64,000 bases of DNA. Source: Holtermannia corniformis. Lineage: Eukaryota; Basidiomycota; Tremellomycetes; Holtermanniales. Made by a program: the position numbers and the translations under genes. Of the stretch, positions 43,542-54,694 are shown piece by piece. Numbering within the stretch: the first letter of the stretch is position 1; the number at the start of each line of letters is the position of its first letter. The notes beneath the pieces are model-generated. The model was not told where the DNA came from. It ran no database searches and was given only the letters and a program-made list of their open reading frames with translations. The stretch covers positions 62,001 to 126,000 of the forward strand of contig BCIJ01000015.1 in assembly GCA_001599935.1 (NCBI GenBank), written 5' to 3'.

Positions 43542-45519
43542 TCAAGCCTCGACTTGTTTGAGCGGGATCACGGGTCGTTGAGCGCGTTTTTCGAGCGAGG
43601 CCGCGACCCAGCCGGCCATGTCAACGTCTGCGTCTCGATCGGGCAGCAGGAACGGGTGCTTGAGGAGCTGGGCGTACGTCGGTCGCGTGTTGGGGTCTTT
43701 ACGCAGGCTGGGCGATCACCTGATCAGCGACGGCTACGATGGCAAGCTCACTCACCATTGAGCGACAAAGTCGTGCGCGTCGGCACTGTAGCCTGTTGGC
43801 AGTGTTGGCGGTGGGCCGTACACGATCGCCTGGAGCTGGGCAAAGACGTTTGCGAACGTCTCGGGAGGGTACGGGTAGCACCCGCGAGCGAGTTCAATGA
43901 TGGACAAGCCGACGGACCAGACGTCGGATGAGACCGTGTACGTCGCGAGTTGGTTTTGCGACTCGCCCTTGATCCGCTCGGGCTGGATCGTGTGAGCGCA
44001 GACGGCGAGCGGGAACGAGACGACGTACCGCCATGTAGCTCTGGCAGCCGATATTCGTCTTTGCCAAACTCTTCTCGAGCTGTCCCGAGACCCCGAAATC
44101 ACACAGCTTGACTTCGCCCTTTCTGTTGATGAGCACATTCGTCGGCTTGACGTCTATCTCGCATCAGCGGGTGCGCACTCGGCGCAGTCAAACGTACCGC
44201 GGTGCATGACCTGCAGTTCATCCTTGAGAAAGCCCAATCCCCGGACCATGCTAGCTGTGATCCGCCGCAGGACATCCTCGGGCACGCGGACCTCGTCCTC
44301 TTCGCCATCTGCCAACGCGCTCGCTGGCACGCCGCCACCCGTCAGGGTATCGAGCGATCCGGCATCCATAAACTCCATGCAGTAGTAGACGCACGACTCG
44401 ATGGTGAACGCGCCGTAAAACTCTACAATCTCGGGCGCGACGGCCCGATGGAGGATATCGAGCTCCATGATGATGGCCGCGAGTTTCGAATCGTCCAGTT
44501 CGAGTCGGATCTCCTGCACGGCGTCAGCTCGGTCGCGCGGTGGGAACCCACCTTCATGGCCATGACGACGTTTGTCGGGCGGTGGAGACATTTCTGCACG
44601 GTCCCATAGTTGCCCTTTCCGAGCTCTTCGAGGATCTGCATCTCGTCCATGTTGATGCTAAAGCTCTGTCCGTTTGAAAAGTCGACGCCTTTTGCGTGCA
44701 GGACGGCTTTGGACGAAAACTTGAGCGAGCCAGAGGGGTCGACAATCTTGCCAAAGCTGCTGAACTTGCTGTCTGACGGTGGCGCGCTCGCGTCCTCGCC
44801 GCCTCCGCGCATCCCGGATAGCGTCAACCCTGGCCCCATGCGTTTACGACCCATCCCGGGGAGACCGGTTGGAGGGGCCGTGGCACCGCCGACGGCGCCG
44901 AGACTGCCGAGGTTGGGACGCGGGCCTGCACGTCGGGCTGCGAGGCCGAGTGGGCCAGAGGCTGGTCCGGGGATCGATGGGCCGTTGCTTGACGGGCCGC
45001 TGGTTTGTTGAGCGGCTGCTGCTTGGGATCGGAGGAGGGAGGACATGAGCGTTGGGTCGGGTGCTTGGGATGGGTTTTGGGAGGACAAAGTCGGCGTGTG
45101 GCCTGATGATGGGCGGGATGCGGCGAGCTGCGGGGTGAGGTCAGCGTTGCCTTGCTCGGATCGTCCCGCTGCTGGAGCTGATCATCCTCGTTGCAACGGT
45201 GCAAAGGGTACCTGATCAATCCAGCAGCGTGCTTGGTCAGCAAGACACCCACCTTGTCCATCTTGGCCTGCAAACTAGGCGGCAGCCGACTCTGCATCTG
45301 CGCTCCGCCACGGCCTCGAGCGCCCATACCCATTCCCATCGGCCTGCCCCTCATGGCCGCGGGCCCAACAGCAGGCCTTTGCGGCGCTGATGCCAGACTG
45401 GCGCCATTACTTTGCGGTGGGACAGGTGCCGTTGCGGCGTGATTGAGTGGTGGCGGCGCTGGCGTTGCCTCGAGTGAAAGGTTGGCCAAGGACGGCGGGC
45501 CGTCTGCTGCCTGGGACAT
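43542..45519 (-). CDS. PBS2: MAP kinase kinase PBS2 (HOG pathway)
   Basis: PBS2 phosphorylates the HOG1 MAPK in the osmotic and oxidative stress response. The N-terminal about 230 residues are a Pro/Gly/Ser-rich regulatory region ([20 protein letters not shown] at the start). The kinase domain opens with [20 protein letters not shown] (glycine loop GKGNYG), then the catalytic Lys in [20 protein letters not shown], the C-helix Glu in [20 protein letters not shown], hinge [13 protein letters not shown], catalytic loop [33 protein letters not shown] with the Ser/Thr activation sites in [18 protein letters not shown], and [17 protein letters not shown]. The FSINMDEMQ start, EIRLELDD and [20 protein letters not shown] are diagnostic for PBS2 over STE7- or MKK-type MAPKKs. 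It ends [20 protein letters not shown] with a final Ala. Seven or so short introns. It is divergent from the CIA30 gene. Confidence 0.94.
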
Positions 45520-45784
45520 GGCCGGGTGTGTGAACCAAGGGAAGTCGGATGGGCGACTGCGAGTGAGGTCAGCGTGCGTGACCTCGTGCGATGCCCAGTG
45601 GGCACGAACGGCGGTACGAGTGGTTTGACAGGATCGAACCGTCTTGAATCGCAGTTCTGTACTGCTTTGACCGCTCTCTAGGCCGTGTACGCCGTTGACA
45701 GCTGTTGCCGAGGTGCAGACAATGACGGCGATAAGCTACCAGCTATTCCGATCGAAAGGCGGTATTAGGATAGTTTTGCAAATA

Positions 45785-45892
45785 CATTAGTAGAAACATC
45801 GTAATGCAGCTGTAGTCGATCAGGAAAGTCATCCTAATGTATTAGCACAACATCGTAATGCAACTCCAATCGATTAGGAATATCATCCCAAT
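45785..45892 (+). repeat. Two diverged 54-bp tandem units between PBS2 and CIA30
   Basis: Unit 1 (45785-45838) and unit 2 (45839-45892) share attag, then aacatcgtaatgca, a gat/cgat core and ggaa-atcatcc-aat, in the same order with about 75-80% identity. They form an AT-rich island in a GC-rich genome, 85-190 bp upstream of the CIA30 ATG. Confidence 0.75.
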
Positions 45893-45976
45893 CAGGTTTG
45901 TAATCGCGGCCTCCACTGTGCGCTCATCCGGTCCAGCGAGCAACTGTTGACCTCTACCTGTTCTGCACTCTGGACC

Positions 45977-46944
45977 ATGGCGTCCCCTCTTAAAGCCTAC
46001 TTTGAACGGTCGCTCAAAGTGCTCAGTCAAAACACGTCGAGAGGTCGGCTCGGATCCCAGCTCGGCTCGAGCGCAAGCTAACCGCTCGCAGTACTCAAGA
46101 TGGACATTGCACCCGATCCACCACCGCTCACGCTGTATTCCTTTACGCAAGCGCACCCTCCCGTATCCAAGCTGTCTGATTTCGCGCTCGGGTCCGATAG
46201 TGATATCGGCGGGACGTCGCGTTGTGCTCTCGACCTCGACCTTGACCGAGGGTACGCCGCGTTCAAGGGCAAGCTCAGTACGGTCGTCCAGCCCCAGTAC
46301 GCGACCAAAGTCCGCGGCGGCTATGTCGCGTTCCGGAACAAGAGCCAGACGAGCTTGTTTGGCGAGCTCAGCTGGGATCTCAGTCTGTATACTCACCTCC
46401 GGCTCACCGTGGGCTCGTATCGGGGCGACGAGAGATGGCGTAGGCGCTGGTTCTGCAACTTGCAGACGGATGGTCCCGTCCGGTCCGTATCGACCGCGCT
46501 CGTGTCGCAAGGGCTGACAGGTTCAGTTCCGACTTGTACCAACACCGCCTCCATCTCGGCTCGACCCCAACACAGACGATCCATATCCCGCTCTCGTCGT
46601 TTGTGCTCACAAACTCGGGTCAGCCCTCACAGAGTCAATTACCAATGATGCGCTCCAAAGTGCGTACCGTCGGGTTCAGCCTCTTGGCTCAGGACGGGTC
46701 CAGCACCGAGCCAGCGCCAGCCTCGAGCTCTCAAGCGGCAAAGACCGGTTATCATGTCGCCGACGAGGGTCTGATCGAGGAAATGGATCGAGAGATGGAG
46801 CGTGGGCTGGAGCGTCGACCGAGCGTCGGCGACGTTCAAGACGCCGACGAGGCGATCGAGGCGGGCGACGGCACGTTCGAGTTGCCAATCTACGTCGTCG
46901 AGGCCGTCAAGTGGGATCCAGAGGCGGATGATGCTGCAGTCTAG
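45977..46944 (+). CDS. Complex I intermediate-associated protein 30 (CIA30/NDUFAF1-like)
   Basis: CIA30 proteins are mitochondrial matrix chaperones for assembly of the respiratory complex I membrane arm. Exon 1 is MASPLKAYFERSLKVLSQNT. After a 47-nt intron the CIA30 beta-sandwich follows: LYSFTQAHPPVSKLSDFALG, SDSDIGGTSRCALDL, YAAFKGKLSTVVQ, VRGGYVAFRNKSQTSLFGEL, SWDLSLYTHLRLTVGS and RRWFCNLQTDGPVRSDLYQH. Then come HLGSTPTQTIHIPLSSFVLT and MMRSKVRTVGFSLLAQDGSS. The DSDIGG, GGYVAFRN and F-NLQTD motifs are those of the family. An acidic insertion (EEMDREMERGLERRPSVGDV) precedes the last strand FELPIYVVEAVKWDPEADDA. Three exons, about 290 residues. CIA30 implies the organism retains proton-pumping complex I. 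Confidence 0.82.
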
Positions 46945-47217
46945 GTCATGCAGCCGTGTGCACTCCAGTGCAGCTCCACAGAGGTCGTGTCGAGTGCGAT
47001 CGTCGACGGCTGAGTTTTCGATGCAACAAGAGACGGACGCTGTGTCAACGTCGTCTTGGCTCGCACAGCGACTCGCATGCACAGTGCTCGTTGGATGGGT
47101 TGACGGTGACAAGCGCAAAGCGCAGTCGAGTGCTTCGGATCCCCGATCAGTTTGTTCACCATCTGCACTCGACCGACTCGTCATCATCCACCATCGCGAG
47201 TGATCTCGATACACAGC

Positions 47218-47981
47218 ATGGCAGCACGATCGAGCTCACTCGCAAGAGCTACAATCTCCGCCGTCCGGCGTGCATCCTCTTCCTCTTCCCCCGCCGAATC
47301 GTCCGCTGCAGCCGCTGCCAAAGCTCGAGCATGGTATCTCGAGCCCCCACCGTCGTCAGCCCGCAACCGCTCTCCAGTCTTCACAACGTTCAACCCCGAC
47401 ACGACGCTAGCTACCGCCCCGTCCGAGCCTTTAATCGCCTCACCACCACCCTCGACGCTGCCTGCCTACCTCGTCCCGTTCCACGCTTACCTCGCATCCG
47501 AGGCCCTCGTCGTTCCATCCACCATCCAGTTCTACCAGACAGCCAAGGCTGAGATCCCGCAGGGCTCAGATGTCACCGTGCACAGAGTTCCGCAGGGTAA
47601 GAGAGGGAGACGGGGCGGCGATGCCGGAGACGCCTTGATGGAGGTTGGCGATGGCGTCGGCGCAAACTGGGATTGGGTCGTCGTTGCCCAGGTCGCGGCT
47701 AGAGGCAGGGGAGCGGTCGGGAGGGCCGAGAGGGCCGTGAGGGAATGGGTACGCTCGACCGTCTGCAAGAGCTCGACTGATCCACACACAAGCTACACCA
47801 ACACCCTGCTGTCCGAGGCGCACCGCAAGCCTCTGCCCTCAAACGGATCAAGTTGCCATCACCCAACCCAGACAGCGAATGGTCCGTCATCAACGTTTCC
47901 GACTCGCTCTGCGTCAACCTCTTGACGGCCGACGGCCACGCTCGCTGGGGTCTCGAACACGTCTGGGGCAAGGTAGCATAG
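47218..47981 (+). CDS. Mitochondrial RsfS/ATP25-N-like protein
   Basis: Two exons (47218-47748, 47793-47981) encode about 239 residues. The N-terminus is a mitochondrial presequence (MAARSSSLARATISAVRRAS followed by a Ser run), then AWYLEPP, a motif like that after the presequence in fungal ATP25 proteins. The second half fits the ribosome-silencing-factor fold: NWDWVVVAQVAARGRGAVGR, AERAVREWLHQHP, then EWSVINVSDSLCVNLLTADG and HARWGLEHVWGKVA. In bacteria and mitochondria this family binds uL14 on the large ribosomal subunit; the ATP25 N-domain derives from it. Here it stands alone without the ATP25 M domain. Family assignment rests on pattern only and is moderate. It converges on the golgin gene with 29 bp between stops. 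Confidence 0.5.
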
Positions 47982-48010
47982 TACTGAATGATACAATTTA
48001 CACGGACACT

Positions 48011-49820
48011 CTACTCGCTAAAGGCTTGCTTGAGCCCCCAGCTTGAACTCTTGCGGCCGAGCGAACCAGGTCGCGCAGGCGGGCTGTTCAACACCTCCTC
48101 CACACTCGCCGCCAGACTCGGCATCACAAACGAACTCGTACTACTGCTGTTGCTCATCGTTCTCGTCCGCGCGAAATCCGGCATGTCGGTCCGGCTCGAT
48201 GTGCGCGAGAGCGGGGGCGAGCTCGCGGCCGTGGAAGCGAGTGCGTGCGGCGACGTGCCAGATGTTGAACTCGTACGGTGTTTCGATGGTGGCGGGACAG
48301 AATGCCCTTGGGCCGATTCTTTGAGTAGGAACTCGACAAACAGGTTGCCGAATGACTGTAGCGGTCAGCCAATGCAGGCGACAGCTCGAGCCACCGACCT
48401 CGTTCATGGCCGCCTGGTCTTCTGGCGAGCGCTCGGGCGTACCCTGCGTCTTGCGCTGACCCGACGGTTTGCGCAGACTCGAACCCGACGGAGCGCCGCG
48501 CTGCAAGCCCGCACGCTCGCGCTCGTGGTCATCCCACGACAGGATCGTCGACAGCAGCGCCAGCATCTCGAACCGCTTGGGATCGGCCCGGGGGGTCGTG
48601 AGGAACGAGATGAGAATGTTGGTCACAAGACGGCTGCGGTGTTGAGTGCGCGCATGCAAGTTGACGATCCACATACCGATCGACATTGTTGTCCGACGAG
48701 TTCTTCCGTAGTCTCCGCAAGGCTTCTGTCAGGTGTTCGTTGGTGATGACGGCTGCGAGCGTGTCAGCCGAGGTTAGGTCACACCCAACTTGCCATCATG
48801 CCGAAGCTTGCTGATCAGCTGGTTCTTCTCCTTGAGCTCCTTTTCGACCGTCGACGACTTGCGGGCGTCGTTGGCGAGCTCGCCAAGCCGGGTCTGTAAC
48901 GATCAGTACTATTATCCATCGGTCATCACTCACCTCGGCGTTGGCAGCTCTCAGCTTGTACTCTGACAACGACTGGGCGGCCAGCCGGAGCTGCGTCTCG
49001 AGTTCCGACGTCGCTTGCCGCAGTTCCGAGTCCTTGGCTGCACACTCATCAGCTTGGCCGCAGCCCAAGCCACCGCACTGACCGGCTTGAAACTCTCCCA
49101 AGACATCCTGCAGATTCCTCGATCGCTCCCGTTCACTCTCGGCCTCGTCTCTCGCCCGCTCCATCTCTCGCCTACTGTCCCTAGCATTCCGCTCGTACGC
49201 CCGAACCTCGTCCTCCATCTCCTCCCTCCGCGCCCGTTCTCGACCGGCTTCCACCTCGCACTCTTCCCGCTCTATTCTCAGACGCTCCATCTCGCCCCGC
49301 AGCTCGCGCATCTCCCGAGTGAGCGCTTGGACATCCGAAGACGAGAGGTCGGACTGAGAGCGGAGGTGTTGCAGTTGGTTTTGTAGGTTGGCCGCTTCAG
49401 ACGACGAGGACACGAGCTCCGACTTGAGAGTCTCGATGGTCGATTGCAGGTCGGACACTTGGCTCGTCAAGGTTGTGATGGTAGTCTCGCGGCGATCGAG
49501 CTCTTCCTGTTGCCAGCCCGTCTCAGTACCGCTTCCGACATGCTCTGCAGACCCACCGCATCCTCTCGCAGCTTGTCACCCAGACTCTGCCGCATAGCCG
49601 TCAACTTGCCCAAGAGGGATCGATACTGATTGCCCAAGACGTCCTTCTCCTGCTTGACCGTCGCGAGCTCATGCTCGAGCTCTCCGAGATCGCGCTCATG
49701 GCTCACCCTGCCGCCCTCGAGGGATGACCGAGGTGAATTCTCGGCGTTGCTGATGGACGGCGCGGCCGAGAAGGGGGGCGAGAGCACGCCGTTGGCCGTC
49801 TTGGTCGGCGACGTTGACAT
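48011..49820 (-). CDS. Golgin with GRAB-type Arf-binding domain (RUD3-like)
   Basis: Cis-Golgi tethers of this family bind Arf1 through a C-terminal GRIP-related (GRAB) domain and span tens of nanometres with coiled coil. After a Ser/Pro-rich N-terminus (MSTSPTKTANGVLSPPFSAA) there is nearly continuous heptad sequence from about residue 45 to 330: LGELEHELATVKQEKDVLGN, LTSQVSDLQSTIETLKSELV, LTREMRELRGEMERLRIERE and SELETQLRLAAQSLSEYKLR. The terminal domain reads VITNEHLTEALRRLRKNSSD, NNVDR, RLVTNILISFLTTPRADPKR and FEMLALLSTILSWDDHERER AGL. This is the RUD3 GRAB/GRIP-like signature. A Ser-rich tail ends SLGRKSSSWGLKQAFSE. Five or six introns. The start is the first ATG in frame with the coiled coil. 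Confidence 0.8.
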
Positions 49821-50033
49821 TGCGAGCGTGCGAGTAGTGTCCACCAGAGCACCACTGCAGCCTGTGCACGTTGACAGAGTAAAGACGGATCGCTCAACAC
49901 AAAGTGGACGGTCGGTTGCTGCGAACGGTTCGTGCGCGCGTGGCACGTTGCGACGGTTTCTTGTCGACAATGTCTTTCTTGTCGACACTGTCTATACACG
50001 CTAGCTACCGTGATCACAGACTCTAGAGAGCGC

Positions 50034-51969
<1,936 letters not shown>

Positions 51970-52770
51970 CTTGTTCACAGTCGAGGATTGAAAGTATCTA
52001 GTAGATCTGTATTGGGATGCAGCACTGGCTCTCGCGACAGGGACGGCACGAGCGGCGATTAAAGTCGGTCTAGTCGAGAACAGGCGTCTAGCAGTCGGCG
52101 CGACCGTCGACCGGGGACGAGTGAGGAGTGATATCTTGATTCAGTGGGGAAGACGGGAGTAAGGACGCTGTACGATCCTTGTTCTCCCTAGAGTGGTGAT
52201 GATGACGGTGATCGGGCAGTGCTCTTGTCGTTGACGTCGGCGATTGCTAAGAAGCTCGCCATATCGGGGTGCGCCGTTACAGTCGATGTTGGCTACGAGT
52301 TCATACCACGATGTGGAGGGACGGCTCTCTGTCAATTGAGATTCTCACTAGAGACTTGACAGTCCCCTCTGCTTCCCATCCGACCACAGCTTTTTCAGCC
52401 AGAACTGAACAGAGAAGAATCAATTCTCCGCGAATGTGGCAGTCTGGGGCGACCTTTTGCTATTCCCCGCCAGAAGCTGCACATGGTACGTCGGACGCAG
52501 TGTGGATACAGGCAGCTTGAGTCACAAGCAGTAGCAATGCAGTACAGACAAGGGTACAGCGAACCCAGGAGGTCAACTGGGCGGCAGCGTCGGTCACTCG
52601 GGCCTTTTCCCGATCACTTTGCCACGTGCAACGGCTTTGGCCGAGTCAGTCGGTCAAGCGCGTCTATGTATGTAGCTCGCGCTCGCCTGGCCCCATCATG
52701 ACCAGTTGGCCTTGATACACAAACAGTCAGTGTTCTTCTGCTGTAGCCATCACTGACTCGTGTAGCAGCC
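51970..52770. other. Divergent intergenic region
   Basis: About 800 bp between the GLR1 start and the ABM-domain gene start. No supported gene. Plus-strand frames near 52269-52701 have no family-like sequence. Confidence 0.5.
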
Positions 52771-53130
52771 ATGACCCCCTCGCCACCTTACTACGCAGTC
52801 ATCTTCACTTCAACGCGAAAACCTGCACCGCCGGGTTCCAACCGCGCTGTTACGTACGCTGAGATGGCCATCCATATTGATCAGCTGGCCTCCAAGCAGG
52901 ACGGCTACATTGGCGTCGAGTCGGTCTCAAATTCGGTGGACGCTTCAGATCGCGTCAAGTCAATCACGGTCTCGTACTGGCGGGATGAGCAGAGCATCAG
53001 AGCTTGGAAGCGCGACGCCGAGCATCTTGTTGCACAACGTTTGGGACGGAGAGAGTGGTATGAGAGCTACACGACTCGGGTGGCAAAAGTCGAGCGAGAG
53101 TACAGCTTCGAGTCGCGAGGTGATGAATGA
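52771..53130 (+). CDS. Antibiotic biosynthesis monooxygenase (ABM)-domain protein
   Basis: An intronless 119-residue protein. Small ABM/EthD-like ferredoxin-fold proteins act as cofactor-free monooxygenases or heme-degrading enzymes, and many are of unknown role. The sequence begins MTPSPPYYAVIFTSTRKPAP, then YAEMAIHIDQLASKQDGYIG and VES (strand-helix-strand). The conserved core follows: VKSITVSYWRDEQSIRAWKR, DAEHLVAQRLGRREWYESYT and TRVAKVEREYSFE. The SITVSYWRDE--IRAWKRDAEH pattern with the trailing W-Y helix is typical of bacterial and fungal stress-related ABM proteins. Being short and intronless, it could have come from bacteria by transfer, but such genes are widespread in fungi. The start is the only ATG before the first strand. 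Confidence 0.82.
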   Translation: MTPSPPYYAVIFTSTRKPAPPGSNRAVTYAEMAIHIDQLASKQDGYIGVESVSNSVDASDRVKSITVSYWRDEQSIRAWKRDAEHLVAQRLGRREWYESYTTRVAKVEREYSFESRGDE

Positions 53131-53697
53131 ATTGTTGTAGGTTGTTGCAAAGCTTTACAGTGCGCCTCTATTTACTTGCGTGGTTATCGCACCGTACATC
53201 GAGCTGCGTACTGGTCAGCCCTTTTGTGAGGCGATAAGCCATGCGTGGGCCTTGCCACCAAGTGTCACCGCGCTGAACTCATCAAAGCTACAGCTTTGCC
53301 CGATGCTTCGAAATGACGGAGGGCTTCGAAGCAGGACTAGCAGATCGTTGTACGACGTGAGATGAACAAATCGTGGAAGCTCCTTCCCCATCGTTAAAAG
53401 TACGCTGCCGTGTGAGGGGCGTCGTTGAATCACGACAGGTGCGCTGTAAACCTCGACAGACTACCAGAGCTCAATGTGCGACAGCTTCTCATGCTCTGTT
53501 ACGGGCCGAAAGTGCCCATCGTCGACGACTGTTGGAGCTGGAAGTACCGACCGTATGCAGATGTTGTCATCGGGGCCTATTGCCAGATGAACACCTTTGC
53601 CCAACTTCGAAGCTGTGTGGTCTTCGATTCTGCGCAGGCTAAATAGACCCGATTCTATGCGTTGAGATCGCTTTCCTCACAGTTTGTCTAGCTTGCT
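53131..53697. other. Intergenic region with an unexplained open segment
   Basis: No clear gene. A stop-free stretch (53425-53646, first codon TTG) reads VPIVDDCWSWKYRPYADVVI and GAYCQMNTFAQL, which looks more protein-like than random and could be an exon or relic of the orphan family at 53698. Confidence 0.35.
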
Positions 53698-53973
53698 ATG
53701 GTCACGAATGGGATCACCACATACGATGCGCCCCCGGCAGGATCTACATGGCAGTCCATCACCGTTAATGATAGCTCGACCAGGGATGACGGGCGGCCGT
53801 GGAAGATTGCCTTTGTGACCGAAGCTCAGTATAGAGAGTGGCCAGGGGTCGGCTACAACACCAATGGGCTTGAGACGGTGCGCCGCTGGTTTGTGTTCCC
53901 ACAGGGAATCCGTCGTGTCACCATTGCGGAACGAGAAAGTGCTGCGGCATCCGCCGTCCGCTTGTCGTCTTGA
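53698..53973 (+). CDS. Orphan small protein, one of two related copies
   Basis: ATG 53698 opens a 91-codon frame: MVTNGITTYDAPPAGSTWQS, ITVNDSSTRDDGRPWKIAFV, TEAQYREWPGVGYNTNGLET, VRRWFVFPQG. It has no signal peptide or membrane helix and I do not recognise a domain. It is supported as protein-coding because a second copy 740 bp downstream keeps the same reading frame and residues (TT---PP--S--WQ, SS-T--GRPW-IAFV-E) although the DNA has diverged. The sequence after about residue 72 (VTIAERESAAASAVRLSS) is less convincing and may be past a missed splice site or frameshift. Flanking frames 53425-53646 and 53970-54242 may be further exons or debris. Confidence 0.45.
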   Translation: MVTNGITTYDAPPAGSTWQSITVNDSSTRDDGRPWKIAFVTEAQYREWPGVGYNTNGLETVRRWFVFPQGIRRVTIAERESAAASAVRLSS

Positions 53974-54435
53974 GGGAGATTCAGTGTATCGCCAGTTTGG
54001 CGCAACATATGATGGCATGGCCGCGCGCTGGTGTCTTGAGCTCCCTCAAGGGCCTTGCCAAGGGTCGTTGCATGCGTCCGCGGCGGATCTCGTCATCATA
54101 TTGCATCAGAAGCCGTGAGATCGACCCCAAGGCTCAAAGCGACATGAGCACAATACTGAAGAGTGGTGTCACCCTGCCCTTGCGTCGTCTCACAGCGCTG
54201 TCCGTGCAAGCGCTCAAGAGAAGTGTCATCAAGGCCAACTAGTATGCGAACAGTGTTGTTGTGCGCCTACGGCTATGAGCCCCGCGAGCACTCGGAAAGG
54301 AGCTCTGGAAGACTGACAGACCTGGCGTACACCTTTACGCAGTTTCAAAGATTCGCCTTCGGGTTGGCCCCAAGTTTTACAAATGTGCAATCCACGCGCC
54401 ACCCAGACTCTTACAGCTTGCAATGACCACGCGGT

Positions 54436-54594
54436 ACCACGACACAAGGCCCACCTCCCGACAGCTTCTCTTGGCAGAACGTCGGCGTTTGTGCGAGTTC
54501 AAAAACGGCTGAGGGACGTCCGTGGCGAATCGCCTTTGTAGATGAGGACGGAGGAGCTGCAGCCATGGTGTCGAGCTTTGCACATAGATGCTGA
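54436..54594 (+). pseudogene. Truncated second copy of the orphan family
   Basis: The frame reads TTTQGPPPDSFSWQNVGVCA, SSKTAEGRPWRIAFVDEDGG and AAAMVSSFAHRC, then a stop. It aligns with residues 7-44 of the orphan at 53698 (GRPW-IAFV shared, same spacing) but has no ATG in position and ends soon after the shared block. I read it as a decayed or partial duplicate. It could alternatively be one exon of an unrecognised gene. Confidence 0.45.
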
Positions 54595-54694
54595 CATCGT
54601 GGTACGCTTGTCTTCTATCCTGACGAGTCTGGGCGTTGCCGAGACGTAGCGCGAATCCACAAGCCTCCCTGGTCACGCGTCAGTCCGCTGTCGT

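Noticed and set aside
45607..45665. T-arm-like sequence on the minus strand (GGTTCGATCC with GACGG/CTGTC stems)
   Set aside because: No matching acceptor stem, no anticodon arm and no T-run; a lone B-box-like match near the PBS2 promoter.
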